NCBI GenBank assembly: GCA_002412775.1
Contig: DHVT01000019.1
Location: 1 to 64,000, forward strand
Source of the DNA: Firmicutes bacterium UBA5201
GTDB lineage: Bacteria > Bacillota > Clostridia > Peptostreptococcales > Acidaminobacteraceae
Length of the DNA: 64,000 nt
Reading direction: 5' to 3'
Position numbers and translations under genes: made by a program. Below the pieces are notes generated by a model. The model did no database searches and was not told the DNA's origin. It was given only the letters and a program-made list of their open reading frames with translations. The stretch's first letter is position 1. The number at the start of each line of letters is the position of its first letter. This document shows positions 25,437 to 34,607 of the stretch, piece by piece.

Positions 25437-27472
25437 TAAGCGCTCACCATCCCTGCAGATTGTACATCGATATCCGATTCTATTTCATTGTATGATAAAA
25501 CCACCAACTCCGGAATTGCCTGTTCGGTGATTCTCTTAAAGTAAAATCTCACAATAGGAGCTGTTACGACAATTGCTTGCTCTCCCATTTGAAGCAGTTT
25601 TTTGATTTCCTCAGACAGATGGGCCAATATCGATTGCGTCGTCATTGGATCGATGGATAGAAAAGTGCCATTATCATTTTGGTCAATGGACTCCATCAAC
25701 ATATTTTCAAGTGATTGTTCCAGTGTGACGACCTTCGCTTGACCAAACGGAAAGTACTGTTTTGTGATTTGTCTGGATAGTTTTTGCCGAACATACTCAG
25801 TGAGAATATTCACATCTCGAGTCGATCGGGCGTGATCCGCAAGCGCTTCCAATATTGTCACGAGGTTTCTTATGGAGATGCTTTCCTTCAAAAGATTAGC
25901 CAAAACTTTCTGGACATCGCCAATCATCATCAGATTCGGAATGAGTTCTTCCAAAAGCGCCGGATTGGTTTCTCTTATATTTTCAATCAGTTGTTTGACG
26001 TCTTCTCTGCTCAACAACTCATGGCTGTGTTTTTTGATGACTTCAGTGAGATGTGTGGAAATTACGGACGATGGATCTACAACGGTATACCCAAGCAATT
26101 CCGCTTTTTCCCTCAGATCTGATTTGATCCATTTCGCAGGTAGCCCAAAAGCGGGTTCAACAGTGTCGATTCCCTCAATCTCACCTTCCACGGCACCAGG
26201 GCTCATGGCAAGATAATGATCGAAAACAATATTTCCGTAGGCGATATCATTGCCTTTGATTTTAATCAGGTATTGGTTGGCATCGAGCTGGATGTTATCT
26301 CTCAAACGGATCATAGGTACAATAAGTCCAAGTTCAAGAGCAATCTGTCTTCTGATCATCACCAGTCTGTCAAAGAGGTCCCCGCCTTGGTTCGGATCTG
26401 CAAGCGGGATGATTCCATAACCAAATTCGAGCTCGATCGGATCCACTTGAAGCAGCGGAATAATATTCTCGGGACGTCTCATATCTTCTCTTGAGGTATC
26501 TTCCACTTTTTCTTCAGCTTCAGCCTCGAACGAGACCTTCCGGTCCCCTTGCATCGATCTATAACCTAGAATTAGGGCCATGGCTCCAACCAAAAGGAAT
26601 GGGATGGAAGGAAGCGGTGTTCCTGCACCAAGTAGAATCAAAACGCCTCCGACAATGTACATGACAATGGATCTGGCAAACAATTGATTGACCACGTCGG
26701 TACCGAGACTTTCCTCAGAGGCTGATCTTGTGACGATAATACCTGTGGCGACAGAGATCATCAGCGCAGGAAGTTGACTCACCAGACCGTCACCGACCGT
26801 CAGCAACGTAAATTTCTCGATGGATTCAGGTAACGTCAATCCCATCGTAAACGATCCCAACAGAAAGCCTGCAAGAATATTGATGACAGTGATCAGAATT
26901 CCGGCGATGGCATCACCCTTTACGAATTTGCTGGCACCATCCATGGCTCCATAAAAATCCGCTTCGCGCTGGATTTTTTTTCTTCTCATTTTAGCGTCGT
27001 TCTCATTGATCAAACCAGAGTTAAGGTCAGCGTCGATAGCCATCTGTTTTCCAGGCATAGCATCCAGTGTAAAACGTGCCGCAACTTCAGATACACGTTC
27101 CGAACCCTTGGTGATGACTAGAAATTGGATGATGACGATAATGACGAATATGATGAAACCGACTATTGCGTTTCCGCCGATAACAAAGTTTCCGAACGCG
27201 GCAATAACATCTCCAGCCTCACCAGTGCTTAATATATATCTGGTGGTGGAAATGTTGAGGGCGAGCCGAAACATGGTCGTTATCAGCAATATGGAAGGAA
27301 ATACACTGAATTCCAATGTTTCCTTGACAAACATGGATAAGACCAATATGGTCAATGCCAATGATATGTTGAGCGCTAAAAAAAAGTCCAGAAAATTGAG
27401 CGGAATCGGTATGATAATCAACATGATGATGACTATGACCAGTGCCGCAACTCCGATGTCACTAAAACGCAT
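25436..27472 (-). CDS. flhA: Flagellar export gate protein FlhA
   Basis: FlhA (678 aa) forms the large ring of the flagellar type III export gate. About eight membrane helices fill the first 310 residues, and the family signature EVAARFTLDAMPGKQMAIDADLNSG lies near 150 (quoted only to its core, RFTLDAMPGKQMAIDADL). The C-terminal cytoplasmic part (about 330-678) recruits chaperones and substrates. It follows flhB by 10 bases. Confidence 0.98.
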   Translation of the reverse strand: MRFSDIGVAALVIVIIMLIIIPIPLNFLDFFLALNISLALTILVLSMFVKETLEFSVFPSILLITTMFRLALNISTTRYILSTGEAGDVIAAFGNFVIGGNAIVGFIIFVIIVIIQFLVITKGSERVSEVAARFTLDAMPGKQMAIDADLNSGLINENDAKMRRKKIQREADFYGAMDGASKFVKGDAIAGILITVINILAGFLLGSFTMGLTLPESIEKFTLLTVGDGLVSQLPALMISVATGIIVTRSASEESLGTDVVNQLFARSIVMYIVGGVLILLGAGTPLPSIPFLLVGAMALILGYRSMQGDRKVSFEAEAEEKVEDTSREDMRRPENIIPLLQVDPIELEFGYGIIPLADPNQGGDLFDRLVMIRRQIALELGLIVPMIRLRDNIQLDANQYLIKIKGNDIAYGNIVFDHYLAMSPGAVEGEIEGIDTVEPAFGLPAKWIKSDLREKAELLGYTVVDPSSVISTHLTEVIKKHSHELLSREDVKQLIENIRETNPALLEELIPNLMMIGDVQKVLANLLKESISIRNLVTILEALADHARSTRDVNILTEYVRQKLSRQITKQYFPFGQAKVVTLEQSLENMLMESIDQNDNGTFLSIDPMTTQSILAHLSEEIKKLLQMGEQAIVVTAPIVRFYFKRITEQAIPELVVLSYNEIESDIDVQSAGMVSA

Positions 27473-27482
27473 TTATTGCCTC

Positions 27483-28568
27483 CTAAGCGTTCTTTTTGAG
27501 TGTATATACATATGCCAAAACTTCTGCGACCGCCTCATAAAAATCAGGAGGTACGAACGTACCGATATCCACTGATTTATAAAGCGCTTGAGCAAGAGGT
27601 TTGTTTTCTACTATGGGTACTTTGTTTTCAGATGCCACCCGTTTGATGTTTTGAGCGATCAAATCCTGTCCTTTGCCCACTACCACCGGAGCGTCACCTT
27701 TATTGGAATCGTACTTGATGGCGACGGCAAAATGGGTCGGATTGGTGATCACCACATCTGCCTTTGGAATTTCTTGCATCATCCTGCTCATTGCAAAAGC
27801 CCTTTGCTTTTCCTTGATTTTTGCTTTAAGCTGAGGATCGCCTTCACTTTGCTTATATTCGTCTTTGACTTCCTGCTTGGTCATCATGATATCTTTCCTG
27901 TTTTTCCACCTCTTGAAAGCAAAATCAAATACTGCTATAACAAGTAGAATCAGTGCCGATCTTGTGACGACGCCAAAGACCATATCCCACATGACTATTA
28001 TGATTTGACCGGTCTCAAGCTCCATGGTGATCAAAAGTTCACTAAGTCGGCCATTCAAATAAACCACAGAAACATAAATGATCAATGTCGCCTTGAATAC
28101 GGATTTCAGCATTTCTACCAGCGAACGTGAAGAGAACATATTTTTGAATCCCTTCAAAGGATTGATTTTGCTCAATTTAGGTTTTATGGTTTCCACTGTG
28201 AACAAAACACCGACTTGCATATAAGACAGCAGCACACCTAAGACCATTGCGACAACAAGTGGTGGCAGAGATAATTTCAATATAAGCAAAACCGTTTGTT
28301 GCCACAGCAAATTGATGCCGTTTCCGGAATAAAGGAGCGATGTATCTTCCGTAAGGTGCATCGCGAAACGATAAAATCCGAACATTTGATCGATATAGAA
28401 TTGACTCAATATTGAAATTGTTGCAAAAACAGCAAGCAGGGACAGAGCACCGTTCAGATCTTTCGACTGTGCAATCTGACCCTTTTCCCGTGTGTCCTTT
28501 ATTTTTTTAGAGGTGGGTTGCTCCGTCTTCTCCTCAGAAAAGAGCTGTAAATCAAAATATTTAAGCAT
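27483..28568 (-). CDS. flhB: Flagellar export switch protein FlhB
   Basis: FlhB (361 aa) is the export-gate component that switches substrates from rod/hook to filament type. It has an N-terminal TEQPTSKKIKDTREKGQIAQS segment, four membrane helices (about 30-210), and the self-cleavage site NPTH near residue 277 within VVITNPTHFAVAIKY. It ends with the usual compact C-domain (about 280-355). A separate protein at 53253-53522 copies this C-domain. Confidence 0.98.
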   Translation of the reverse strand: MLKYFDLQLFSEEKTEQPTSKKIKDTREKGQIAQSKDLNGALSLLAVFATISILSQFYIDQMFGFYRFAMHLTEDTSLLYSGNGINLLWQQTVLLILKLSLPPLVVAMVLGVLLSYMQVGVLFTVETIKPKLSKINPLKGFKNMFSSRSLVEMLKSVFKATLIIYVSVVYLNGRLSELLITMELETGQIIIVMWDMVFGVVTRSALILLVIAVFDFAFKRWKNRKDIMMTKQEVKDEYKQSEGDPQLKAKIKEKQRAFAMSRMMQEIPKADVVITNPTHFAVAIKYDSNKGDAPVVVGKGQDLIAQNIKRVASENKVPIVENKPLAQALYKSVDIGTFVPPDFYEAVAEVLAYVYTLKKNA

Positions 28569-28579
28569 TGGTCACCTTC

Positions 28580-29347
28580 TTATGGGAATAGACTGAAAAA
28601 CTTTTGCACGTAGTAAAATCCGGAATGAAGGATTTCCGAAAAAATCTCATAATAAAATGGCATCAACATGATAAACAGTAAAAATCCAAAGAAAATCTTA
28701 AATGGCATGCCTAGAATGAATACGTTCATACCAGGCATGGCTTTTGCCAAGAGTCCAAGAATTATATTTGCGATCAGCACAGTGATGATGAAAGGAGCCG
28801 CAACTTGGAAACCGATCACAAAAGTCTGAGCCAAAATTTCAAGAATCAATGTATAAGCACTGAACACAAAGAAATTCGAACCCAACGGAATACGCTCATA
28901 TGAGACAACCAAGGCTGTAATCAACTGATGATGCAAATTTAGTTGCAAGAAAATCAAAATTGAAAAAATATAAAATAGATTTGCAGTAATCGGAATTTGT
29001 GATTCATCCATGGGATTGACCACATTCACCATGGCGAACCCCAAGTCCCTATCGATGATATCTCCAGCGAAATAGACAAAATTAAAATAGACAGTAAGAA
29101 TAAGTCCTATGAATAATCCAATAAATATCTCATTGGTCAAATGATAGGCAAAGTCCCAAATGTTGCTGACATCATAAAGAATATTCGATGTCACAAGAGG
29201 GTTGATCAAGATTGTTGAAAACAGTACCAAACCAATTTTTACGGGAATAGGATAATTTCGACTTCCAAAAAATGGTGCGGCGAATATCATACCTGCCAAT
29301 CTTGCGCCTACTAAAATCAAATCCAACAAGGGTAACGAATATTGCAT
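28580..29347 (-). CDS. fliR: Flagellar export gate protein FliR
   Basis: FliR (255 aa) is part of the FliPQR core of the export channel. It is a very hydrophobic protein with about five to six membrane helices. The stretch FVYFAGDIIDRDLGFAMVNVVNP is the recognisable family region. It sits between fliQ and flhB, as expected. Confidence 0.95.
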   Translation of the reverse strand: MQYSLPLLDLILVGARLAGMIFAAPFFGSRNYPIPVKIGLVLFSTILINPLVTSNILYDVSNIWDFAYHLTNEIFIGLFIGLILTVYFNFVYFAGDIIDRDLGFAMVNVVNPMDESQIPITANLFYIFSILIFLQLNLHHQLITALVVSYERIPLGSNFFVFSAYTLILEILAQTFVIGFQVAAPFIITVLIANIILGLLAKAMPGMNVFILGMPFKIFFGFLLFIMLMPFYYEIFSEILHSGFYYVQKFFSLFP

Positions 29348-29356
29348 GGATTCCCC

Positions 29357-29626
29357 CTAATATATGATTAAGTCGATCATATTCATTATTTCGTTAGTGA
29401 ATTGCACCAATGAATTGATGATCCAGGATCCTGTGAACATCAAAACCAAAAAAACAACGATGATTTTCGGAACAAAAGCCAGCGTGGCTTCTTGTATCTG
29501 AGTCGTTGCTTGGAATATCGCAATGAGAAGACCTATTAAAAGACCGCTCAGAAGCATAGGCGCAGAAAGTACCAATATGATTTTTATTGCTTCTGAAAAT
29601 AAATCAATAATCATTTCCTCAGTCAT
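29357..29626 (-). CDS. fliQ: Flagellar export gate protein FliQ
   Basis: FliQ (89 aa) has two membrane helices and the family core GLLIGLLIAIFQATTQIQEATLAFVPKII. Four copies join FliP and FliR in the export channel. Length and position between fliP and fliR are typical. Confidence 0.96.
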   Translation of the reverse strand: MTEEMIIDLFSEAIKIILVLSAPMLLSGLLIGLLIAIFQATTQIQEATLAFVPKIIVVFLVLMFTGSWIINSLVQFTNEIMNMIDLIIY

Positions 29627-29638
29627 TTCGCACCTCTA

Positions 29639-30412
29639 TCATCGTATACTCAATATCAATTTTTCAACCATCAGATGCCAACCATCCACCATTATGAATA
29701 ACAATATCTTTATAGGCAATGAGATCATTACAGGTGGCAACATCATCATACCAAGTGCCATGAGTGTCGAAGCGACGATCATGTCCACTACTATGAAGGG
29801 TACGAAAATCAAAAAACCGATCTCAAAACTGAGTTTGAGTTCACTGATTATAAAAGCCGGTACGACAACAGTCAGAGGTATGTCATCATTCGTTTCTACT
29901 GTATCTATATTCGCAATATCCAAAAAAAGCGCTAAATCTTTGGATCGCACTTGTCTGAGCATAAACTCCTTAAAGGGTTCAGATGCCGAGTCAATCGCTT
30001 CTTCCAAAGTTACAGTGCCTTCAGATAATGGAACGTATGCATTTTCATAAGCATCCGTAAAAACCGGGCTCATGACAAAAAACGTCAAAAATAAAGCCAG
30101 GCCGATCAGGGTCTGATTTGGTGGTGTGGATTGCAGCGAGAGTGCCCTTCTGACAAAACCGAGAACAATGACAATTCGAGTAAACGATGTCATCATAATC
30201 AATATGGAAGGCGCAAGAGAGAGAACAGTCAACATGATTAAAATCTGAATGCTGTTCGCTACCTCCACTTCTCCATTCTCACTACTGATGCTTATGTTGA
30301 TATCCGGTAAACCGATGGTGGTTGCTCCATATGTCGGTGCCCCAAACTGCAGCAATACCAACACGACAAAAAAAAGCAACAAAGTTTTTTTTATTCCCCC
30401 AAAATCATTCAT
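29639..30412 (-). CDS. fliP: Flagellar export gate protein FliP
   Basis: FliP (257 aa) forms the pore ring of the export channel. The N-terminus is a signal peptide (TLLLFFVVLVLLQFGAPTYGA). It is followed by family motifs MMTSFTRIVIVLGFVRRAL, PPNQTLIGLALFLTFFVM and the end FMLRQVRSKDLALF. It overlaps the end of fliO by 8 bases. Confidence 0.97.
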   Translation of the reverse strand: MNDFGGIKKTLLLFFVVLVLLQFGAPTYGATTIGLPDINISISSENGEVEVANSIQILIMLTVLSLAPSILIMMTSFTRIVIVLGFVRRALSLQSTPPNQTLIGLALFLTFFVMSPVFTDAYENAYVPLSEGTVTLEEAIDSASEPFKEFMLRQVRSKDLALFLDIANIDTVETNDDIPLTVVVPAFIISELKLSFEIGFLIFVPFIVVDMIVASTLMALGMMMLPPVMISLPIKILLFIMVDGWHLMVEKLILSIR

Positions 30413-30800
30413 CCCTTGATTCCTTATCTTTATCTCTTTTTATTATGGATGCCTTAAGTTGATTCATAAACGATATGCCCTGAACTTCATCCTTTGCAAA
30501 CTGTTCATGGGTCAAGTCCTCGCGTTTGTCAATCAAATGAATCCCATTTTTATCCATGGCCAACACATAAAAAATATTCTCTAATTCCACTAATAACAAA
30601 CTCTTATCGTTTGAAAGGAGGGTTCTTTCCACCACTTTAATGCGTCTGTCCTTCAAAGAGATATAATTTTTCTTAGTTATAGCCTTAGAGAATATCCATA
30701 ATATGCATATAAATAATGTGGCTACAATAATGTATCTTATTGTAAACCACAAATCGTCCGCCCGATTATAACTTGTAAGCGCATAGGTGAGATTGTACAT
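30405..30800 (-). CDS. fliO: Flagellar biosynthesis protein FliO
   Basis: Protein of 131 aa with one membrane helix (about 22-40) and a small cytoplasmic domain that contains KDRRIKVVERTLLSNDKSLLLVEL, the pattern of FliO proteins. FliO helps assemble the FliP ring. Sequence is weakly conserved, so the call leans on the fliO-fliP-fliQ-fliR order. Confidence 0.88.
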   Translation of the reverse strand: MYNLTYALTSYNRADDLWFTIRYIIVATLFICILWIFSKAITKKNYISLKDRRIKVVERTLLSNDKSLLLVELENIFYVLAMDKNGIHLIDKREDLTHEQFAKDEVQGISFMNQLKASIIKRDKDKESRDE

Positions 30801-30810
30801 ACAAAATCAC

Positions 30811-31173
30811 CTATCCCAATACTTTCTTAACCGCTTCAATTACACGATCCGCTTGAAATGGCTTCACAATAAAATCGCGTGCGCCGGCTTGAATGGATTC
30901 AATTACCATAGCTTGTTGTCCCATGGCCGAGCACATTACTACTTTTGCATTCGGATCAAATGATTTGATCTCCTTAACAGCTTGGATTCCATCCACTTCT
31001 GGCATTGTGATGTCCATGATCACGAGTTCAGGTCGAAGTTCCTTGTACTTTTCAATCGCCTTTTGACCGTTCTCCGCTTCACCGACAACATCGAATCCAT
31101 TTTTTGTTAAAACATCTTTAATCATCATTCTCATAAATGCTGCATCATCAACAACTAATATTGTATTAGCCAT
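30811..31173 (-). CDS. cheY: Chemotaxis response regulator CheY
   Basis: Single-domain receiver (120 aa). The acidic pair is at residues 9-10, the phospho-acceptor is Asp54 (LVIMDITMPEVDG), the Ser switch residue is in VVMCSAMG and the Lys is in IVKPF. CheY-P binds the motor switch. It is placed right after fliM-fliY, its target and its phosphatase, as in B. subtilis. Confidence 0.96.
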   Translation of the reverse strand: MANTILVVDDAAFMRMMIKDVLTKNGFDVVGEAENGQKAIEKYKELRPELVIMDITMPEVDGIQAVKEIKSFDPNAKVVMCSAMGQQAMVIESIQAGARDFIVKPFQADRVIEAVKKVLG

Positions 31174-31190
31174 ATTTGTCCTCCTTAAAA

Positions 31191-32312
31191 CTATTCGTTA
31201 ACTCTTCTTGGTATTATGATATCGGTAATTCTTATGCCGTAATTCTCATCTACAACCACTACCTCACCTTTGGCAATTCTCTTTCCATTGGCTAGTATAT
31301 CAAGAGGTTCTCCAACAAGGCGATCTAGTTCAATCACCGTTCCAACACCAAAATCAAGAATTTCATTGATTTTTTTACCCGTTTTACCGAGTTCAACCGT
31401 GATTTCAAGAGGAACATCCCGAATCAAGTCTATATCATTATTATAATACATTTGAGCAGAATTGCTATCAAAATTTTCGAACTGAAGAGGCACCGCATTC
31501 ACTTTTTCACCAGCGACTCTTTGCTTTGGCTCGTCTTCTTCATAGTAATAGGCTTGTTTTGGAGGTTCGTTTTTCTGGGAAATCTTTTCTTCCTGTGGAG
31601 GTTCCGATGCACGTCTTGGTGCTTCAACCTTCGGTTCTGGTTGAGATTTGCCGCCGATCAGCGTGGAAACCATTTGTTTGGCGACCTGAATTGGAAGCAC
31701 TTGCATGATCTCACTGTCAATCAAGTCTCCTACGGTCATCCTAAATGAAATTTTGACAACACGATCATCTTCTCTTACACCGAATTGGTCGTAATCCAAT
31801 TCGGAAATTTTATTATGGAACGCTTCCGGTGGAGAAATGTCAATCTTTTTACCAAGCATTTCAGACAGCGAGGTCGAAGAGGATCCGATCATCTGATTCA
31901 TGGCTTCGCTGATGGCGCTCAAATGCAAGTCATTGAGTTCATTTGAGATATTGGAGCCATCGCCACCCATCATGAGGTCAGTGATGATTTTCACATCGTT
32001 TTCATGTAAAATCAGAAAATTCACACCTTCAATACCCATTTTATAAGTGATATTGATCAGTACAGAAGGATCTTTAAATTCTTCCGCCATTGATTTCATA
32101 GTGGTTTCAGAAACTTTTGGCGTCGTTATCGTTACTTTTTTATTAAGCAAAGTGAATAGAGTTGTTGCCGCAGTTCCCATGCTTATATTGCCGATTTCTC
32201 CTATGGCGTCCGCCTCTTCTTCAGTCAATTCGGCAACATCCATTGATTTTGAAACCGGACTACCGCCGCCCAATAAAGCATCTATTTCTTCTTGAGAAAG
32301 CATATCAGTCAT
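31191..32312 (-). CDS. fliY: Flagellar motor switch phosphatase FliY (FliN-type)
   Basis: FliY (373 aa) combines three parts. There is a short N-terminal CheY-P-binding peptide (MLSQEEIDALLGGGS), a CheC-like phosphatase domain with two ExxN helices (EIGNISMGTAATTL and SEAMNQMIGSSST, about 30-215), and a C-terminal FliN/SpoA domain (about 285-370). A charged Pro/Glu-rich linker joins the last two. The ATG at 32310-32312 is favoured because GGAG is 9 bases upstream; the earlier ATG touches the ribosome site. It overlaps the end of fliM. Confidence 0.96.
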   Translation of the reverse strand: MTDMLSQEEIDALLGGGSPVSKSMDVAELTEEEADAIGEIGNISMGTAATTLFTLLNKKVTITTPKVSETTMKSMAEEFKDPSVLINITYKMGIEGVNFLILHENDVKIITDLMMGGDGSNISNELNDLHLSAISEAMNQMIGSSSTSLSEMLGKKIDISPPEAFHNKISELDYDQFGVREDDRVVKISFRMTVGDLIDSEIMQVLPIQVAKQMVSTLIGGKSQPEPKVEAPRRASEPPQEEKISQKNEPPKQAYYYEEDEPKQRVAGEKVNAVPLQFENFDSNSAQMYYNNDIDLIRDVPLEITVELGKTGKKINEILDFGVGTVIELDRLVGEPLDILANGKRIAKGEVVVVDENYGIRITDIIIPRRVNE

Positions 32313-33312
32313 TTGATTCATCTCCTTCCTCTACTACTTCAGTGATCATAACTGCTACATTCTTTTTCTTGATTCCTGGTTTACCACGAAACTTCAACTG
32401 ATTCTCAACATAGATCTCAAAAGGTTCATCCACTTTTTGGTTCAGCAAAATAATGTCACCTTTTTGTAAGTTGAGCAATTCTGAAATGGAAATGGTCGAT
32501 TGTCCCACCACCGTAGCCAAATTGAGTCTTGAACCACTGATACCCGATTCAAGCGCACCACGTTCCTCTTCAGTGACATCTCTTTTATTACTGGTCGCAA
32601 ACCACAATCTCGAACTTAAACTTGGTAGAATAGGCTCTATGACGAAATGAGGGATACATACATTGACCATTCCCTCCACATCCCCTATATGGATATTGAA
32701 TGTCACAAGAGCGATGGATTCCGCCGGAGATACTATTTGAGCAAATTGTGAATTGGTTTCGATATTTTCCAGTTTAGGTCGAAGTTCCACGATATTGCCC
32801 CATGGCTCCTTCAGGAGATTGATGAATTTGATCAAAATATTTCTAAGTAAAGTCATCTCAATTTCAGTCAGGGATCTATTTTCTTTTGAGACGCCTCGGG
32901 ATTTGCTGCTTCCCCCAAGAACGCGTTCAATCATCGTATAGGCTATGTCCGAAGAGACATCTATGATGATCTGTCCGTCAAATGGCGAAAAATCGACTAT
33001 ACCCAGTATTGCTGGATTGGAAATGGAATTGCTGAACTCGGTATAGATCAAACTTTGCACGGAAATGACATCGACTTCAATATAGGTTCTCAAATATCCA
33101 GACAGGAAGTTGTTCAAGAGTCTAGAGAAATTTTCGTGAATGATTTCAAGTGTTCTGAGTTGATCTTTTGCAAACTTGTCCGGTCTGCTGAAATCATATT
33201 TTCGAACCTTGCGTTCTTTTTTGTCTTCTTCAATGTCCCGAACATCCACCTCGCCGGTGCTGAGCGCCGCGAGCAGTTCGTCTATCTCGTTTTGAGACAT
33301 TACATCTGACAT
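32305..33312 (-). CDS. fliM: Flagellar motor switch protein FliM
   Basis: FliM (335 aa) forms the C-ring and binds CheY-P. The N-terminal peptide MSQNEIDELLAAL is the CheY-binding site. The middle domain (about 45-235) has DFSRPDKFAKDQLRTL and a SpoA-type domain ends the protein (about 250-320). AGGAGG precedes the ATG. The 88-base gap to fliL holds a good sigma-D promoter. Confidence 0.97.
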   Translation of the reverse strand: MSDVMSQNEIDELLAALSTGEVDVRDIEEDKKERKVRKYDFSRPDKFAKDQLRTLEIIHENFSRLLNNFLSGYLRTYIEVDVISVQSLIYTEFSNSISNPAILGIVDFSPFDGQIIIDVSSDIAYTMIERVLGGSSKSRGVSKENRSLTEIEMTLLRNILIKFINLLKEPWGNIVELRPKLENIETNSQFAQIVSPAESIALVTFNIHIGDVEGMVNVCIPHFVIEPILPSLSSRLWFATSNKRDVTEEERGALESGISGSRLNLATVVGQSTISISELLNLQKGDIILLNQKVDEPFEIYVENQLKFRGKPGIKKKNVAVMITEVVEEGDESND

Positions 33313-33376
33313 AAAACCACCTCCTTGTCTCGAGATTTTGATTATTGATGCATAAATTAAAACTATATCAAAATAA

Positions 33377-33403
33377 TTATCGGCAATATGTCGTTATTAC
33401 TTA
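33377..33403 (-). promoter_or_regulatory. Internal sigma-D promoter upstream of fliM
   Basis: On the minus strand TAAG (33403-33400), 15 bases, then GCCGATAA (33384-33377), a full match to the sigma-28/FliA -10 consensus. The -35 overlaps the fliL stop codon. Transcription would start near 33370 and lead into fliM, fliY and cheY. Confidence 0.7.
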
Positions 33404-33823
33404 ACCTTGAACCACAAATGGTTGTATATATATATTGGTTATGACATCCTCGTCTGTATCGAGGACATCGATGACCATATCTTTGATACGATCTCTCAAA
33501 CGCTGTTTTCCATTCGCTTTCGCTATGTCTTCCGATAAAGTGGAGCGCATGATTTCATCGATATTGTTTCTGATCCGCGTCTTGTTTTTTTCGATTTCAG
33601 CGAGCATCTTTTCATCGGTATATTCAATGGTCACACGGTATTTCACGATTTTTGCACTATTGGTATCCGCCAGATTGGAGTATTCCTCATCCAGTTGAAT
33701 CTCATAGTATACAATCGGTTTTTCTTTTGTGCTGTTGTTGATCAGTACCACTGCAACCACTCCAATGATTGCGAGTACAAGCACAACAGCAACGATTATT
33801 ATGATTAATTTCTTTTTACCCAT
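33401..33823 (-). CDS. fliL: Flagellar basal body-associated protein FliL
   Basis: FliL (140 aa) is a one-helix membrane protein (about 4-29) with an outside domain that helps the stator units work. The segment VKYRVTIEYTDEKMLAEIEKNKTRIRNNIDEIM and the end DVITNIYIQPFVVQG fit the family. It lies 37 bases after motB. Confidence 0.93.
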   Translation of the reverse strand: MGKKKLIIIIVAVVLVLAIIGVVAVVLINNSTKEKPIVYYEIQLDEEYSNLADTNSAKIVKYRVTIEYTDEKMLAEIEKNKTRIRNNIDEIMRSTLSEDIAKANGKQRLRDRIKDMVIDVLDTDEDVITNIYIQPFVVQG

Positions 33824-33860
33824 CGATATTGCCTCCTGATTTGATTATTCGCTTCTTCGT

Positions 33861-34607
33861 TTATTCGTTAACACCATTTGTCTCGGAACGGTTTATGACG
33901 ACTATATCCACCCTTCGATTTGCAGCACGCCCTAGAGCGGTCTCATTGCTTGCGATCGGACGATATTCACTGAATCCGGCAGCAGATATTCGCGAAGGTG
34001 TGAATCCGGATCTTTCAACGAAATACCTGACGACATTTGTCGCCCGGTTCGTGGAAAGCTCCCAGTTGCTCGGATGAATCGGTGTGTTGATCGGCACATT
34101 GTCCGTATGCCCTTCAACCATGATTTCCTCGTTGATCAGTTCCTCCGTCTTCAAGAGCCCGGCAAGGAAGTCCAGTATTCTGAACGACTCATTGTTTATA
34201 GTGGCACTACCCGGAGAAAAAAGGACATTATCCTTGAATCGAATGACCAGTCCACGTTCCTCAAGTTTGAGTTCGACCTGGGCCTGCATGTTATTTTCTT
34301 CAAGATAAGCCTCAACTTTTTCCTTCAGCTCCTCGAGTTTTTTCATCTCGACGACCTGTTCCTTGGAGGTCTGACTCTCAGGCATCGCGTCAAAAACAAA
34401 TGGCGCTTCTGAAAGTGCCTTTCCACCGGATAAAACGCCGGCCGATCCTTGGAAAGATTCCATGACAGCCTCAAATTTTTGAGCGTCTATGGAAGAAAAT
34501 GCAAACAGTAAAACAAAGAAACACATCAGCAGTGTCACAAGGTCTCCATATGTGGTCATCCATTCCGGTGCGCCACCTTTTTTTTCAGGGGGTTTTTTCC
34601 TAGCCAT
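33861..34607 (-). CDS. motB: Flagellar stator protein MotB
   Basis: MotB (248 aa) anchors the stator to peptidoglycan. APEWMTTYGDLVTLLMCFFVLLF carries the proton/ion-binding Asp at residue 22 in the one membrane helix. A plug/linker follows, and an OmpA-like domain (about 125-240) contains VEGHTDNVPI. It overlaps the end of motA by 8 bases. Whether H+ or Na+ is used cannot be told. Confidence 0.96.
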   Translation of the reverse strand: MARKKPPEKKGGAPEWMTTYGDLVTLLMCFFVLLFAFSSIDAQKFEAVMESFQGSAGVLSGGKALSEAPFVFDAMPESQTSKEQVVEMKKLEELKEKVEAYLEENNMQAQVELKLEERGLVIRFKDNVLFSPGSATINNESFRILDFLAGLLKTEELINEEIMVEGHTDNVPINTPIHPSNWELSTNRATNVVRYFVERSGFTPSRISAAGFSEYRPIASNETALGRAANRRVDIVVINRSETNGVNE

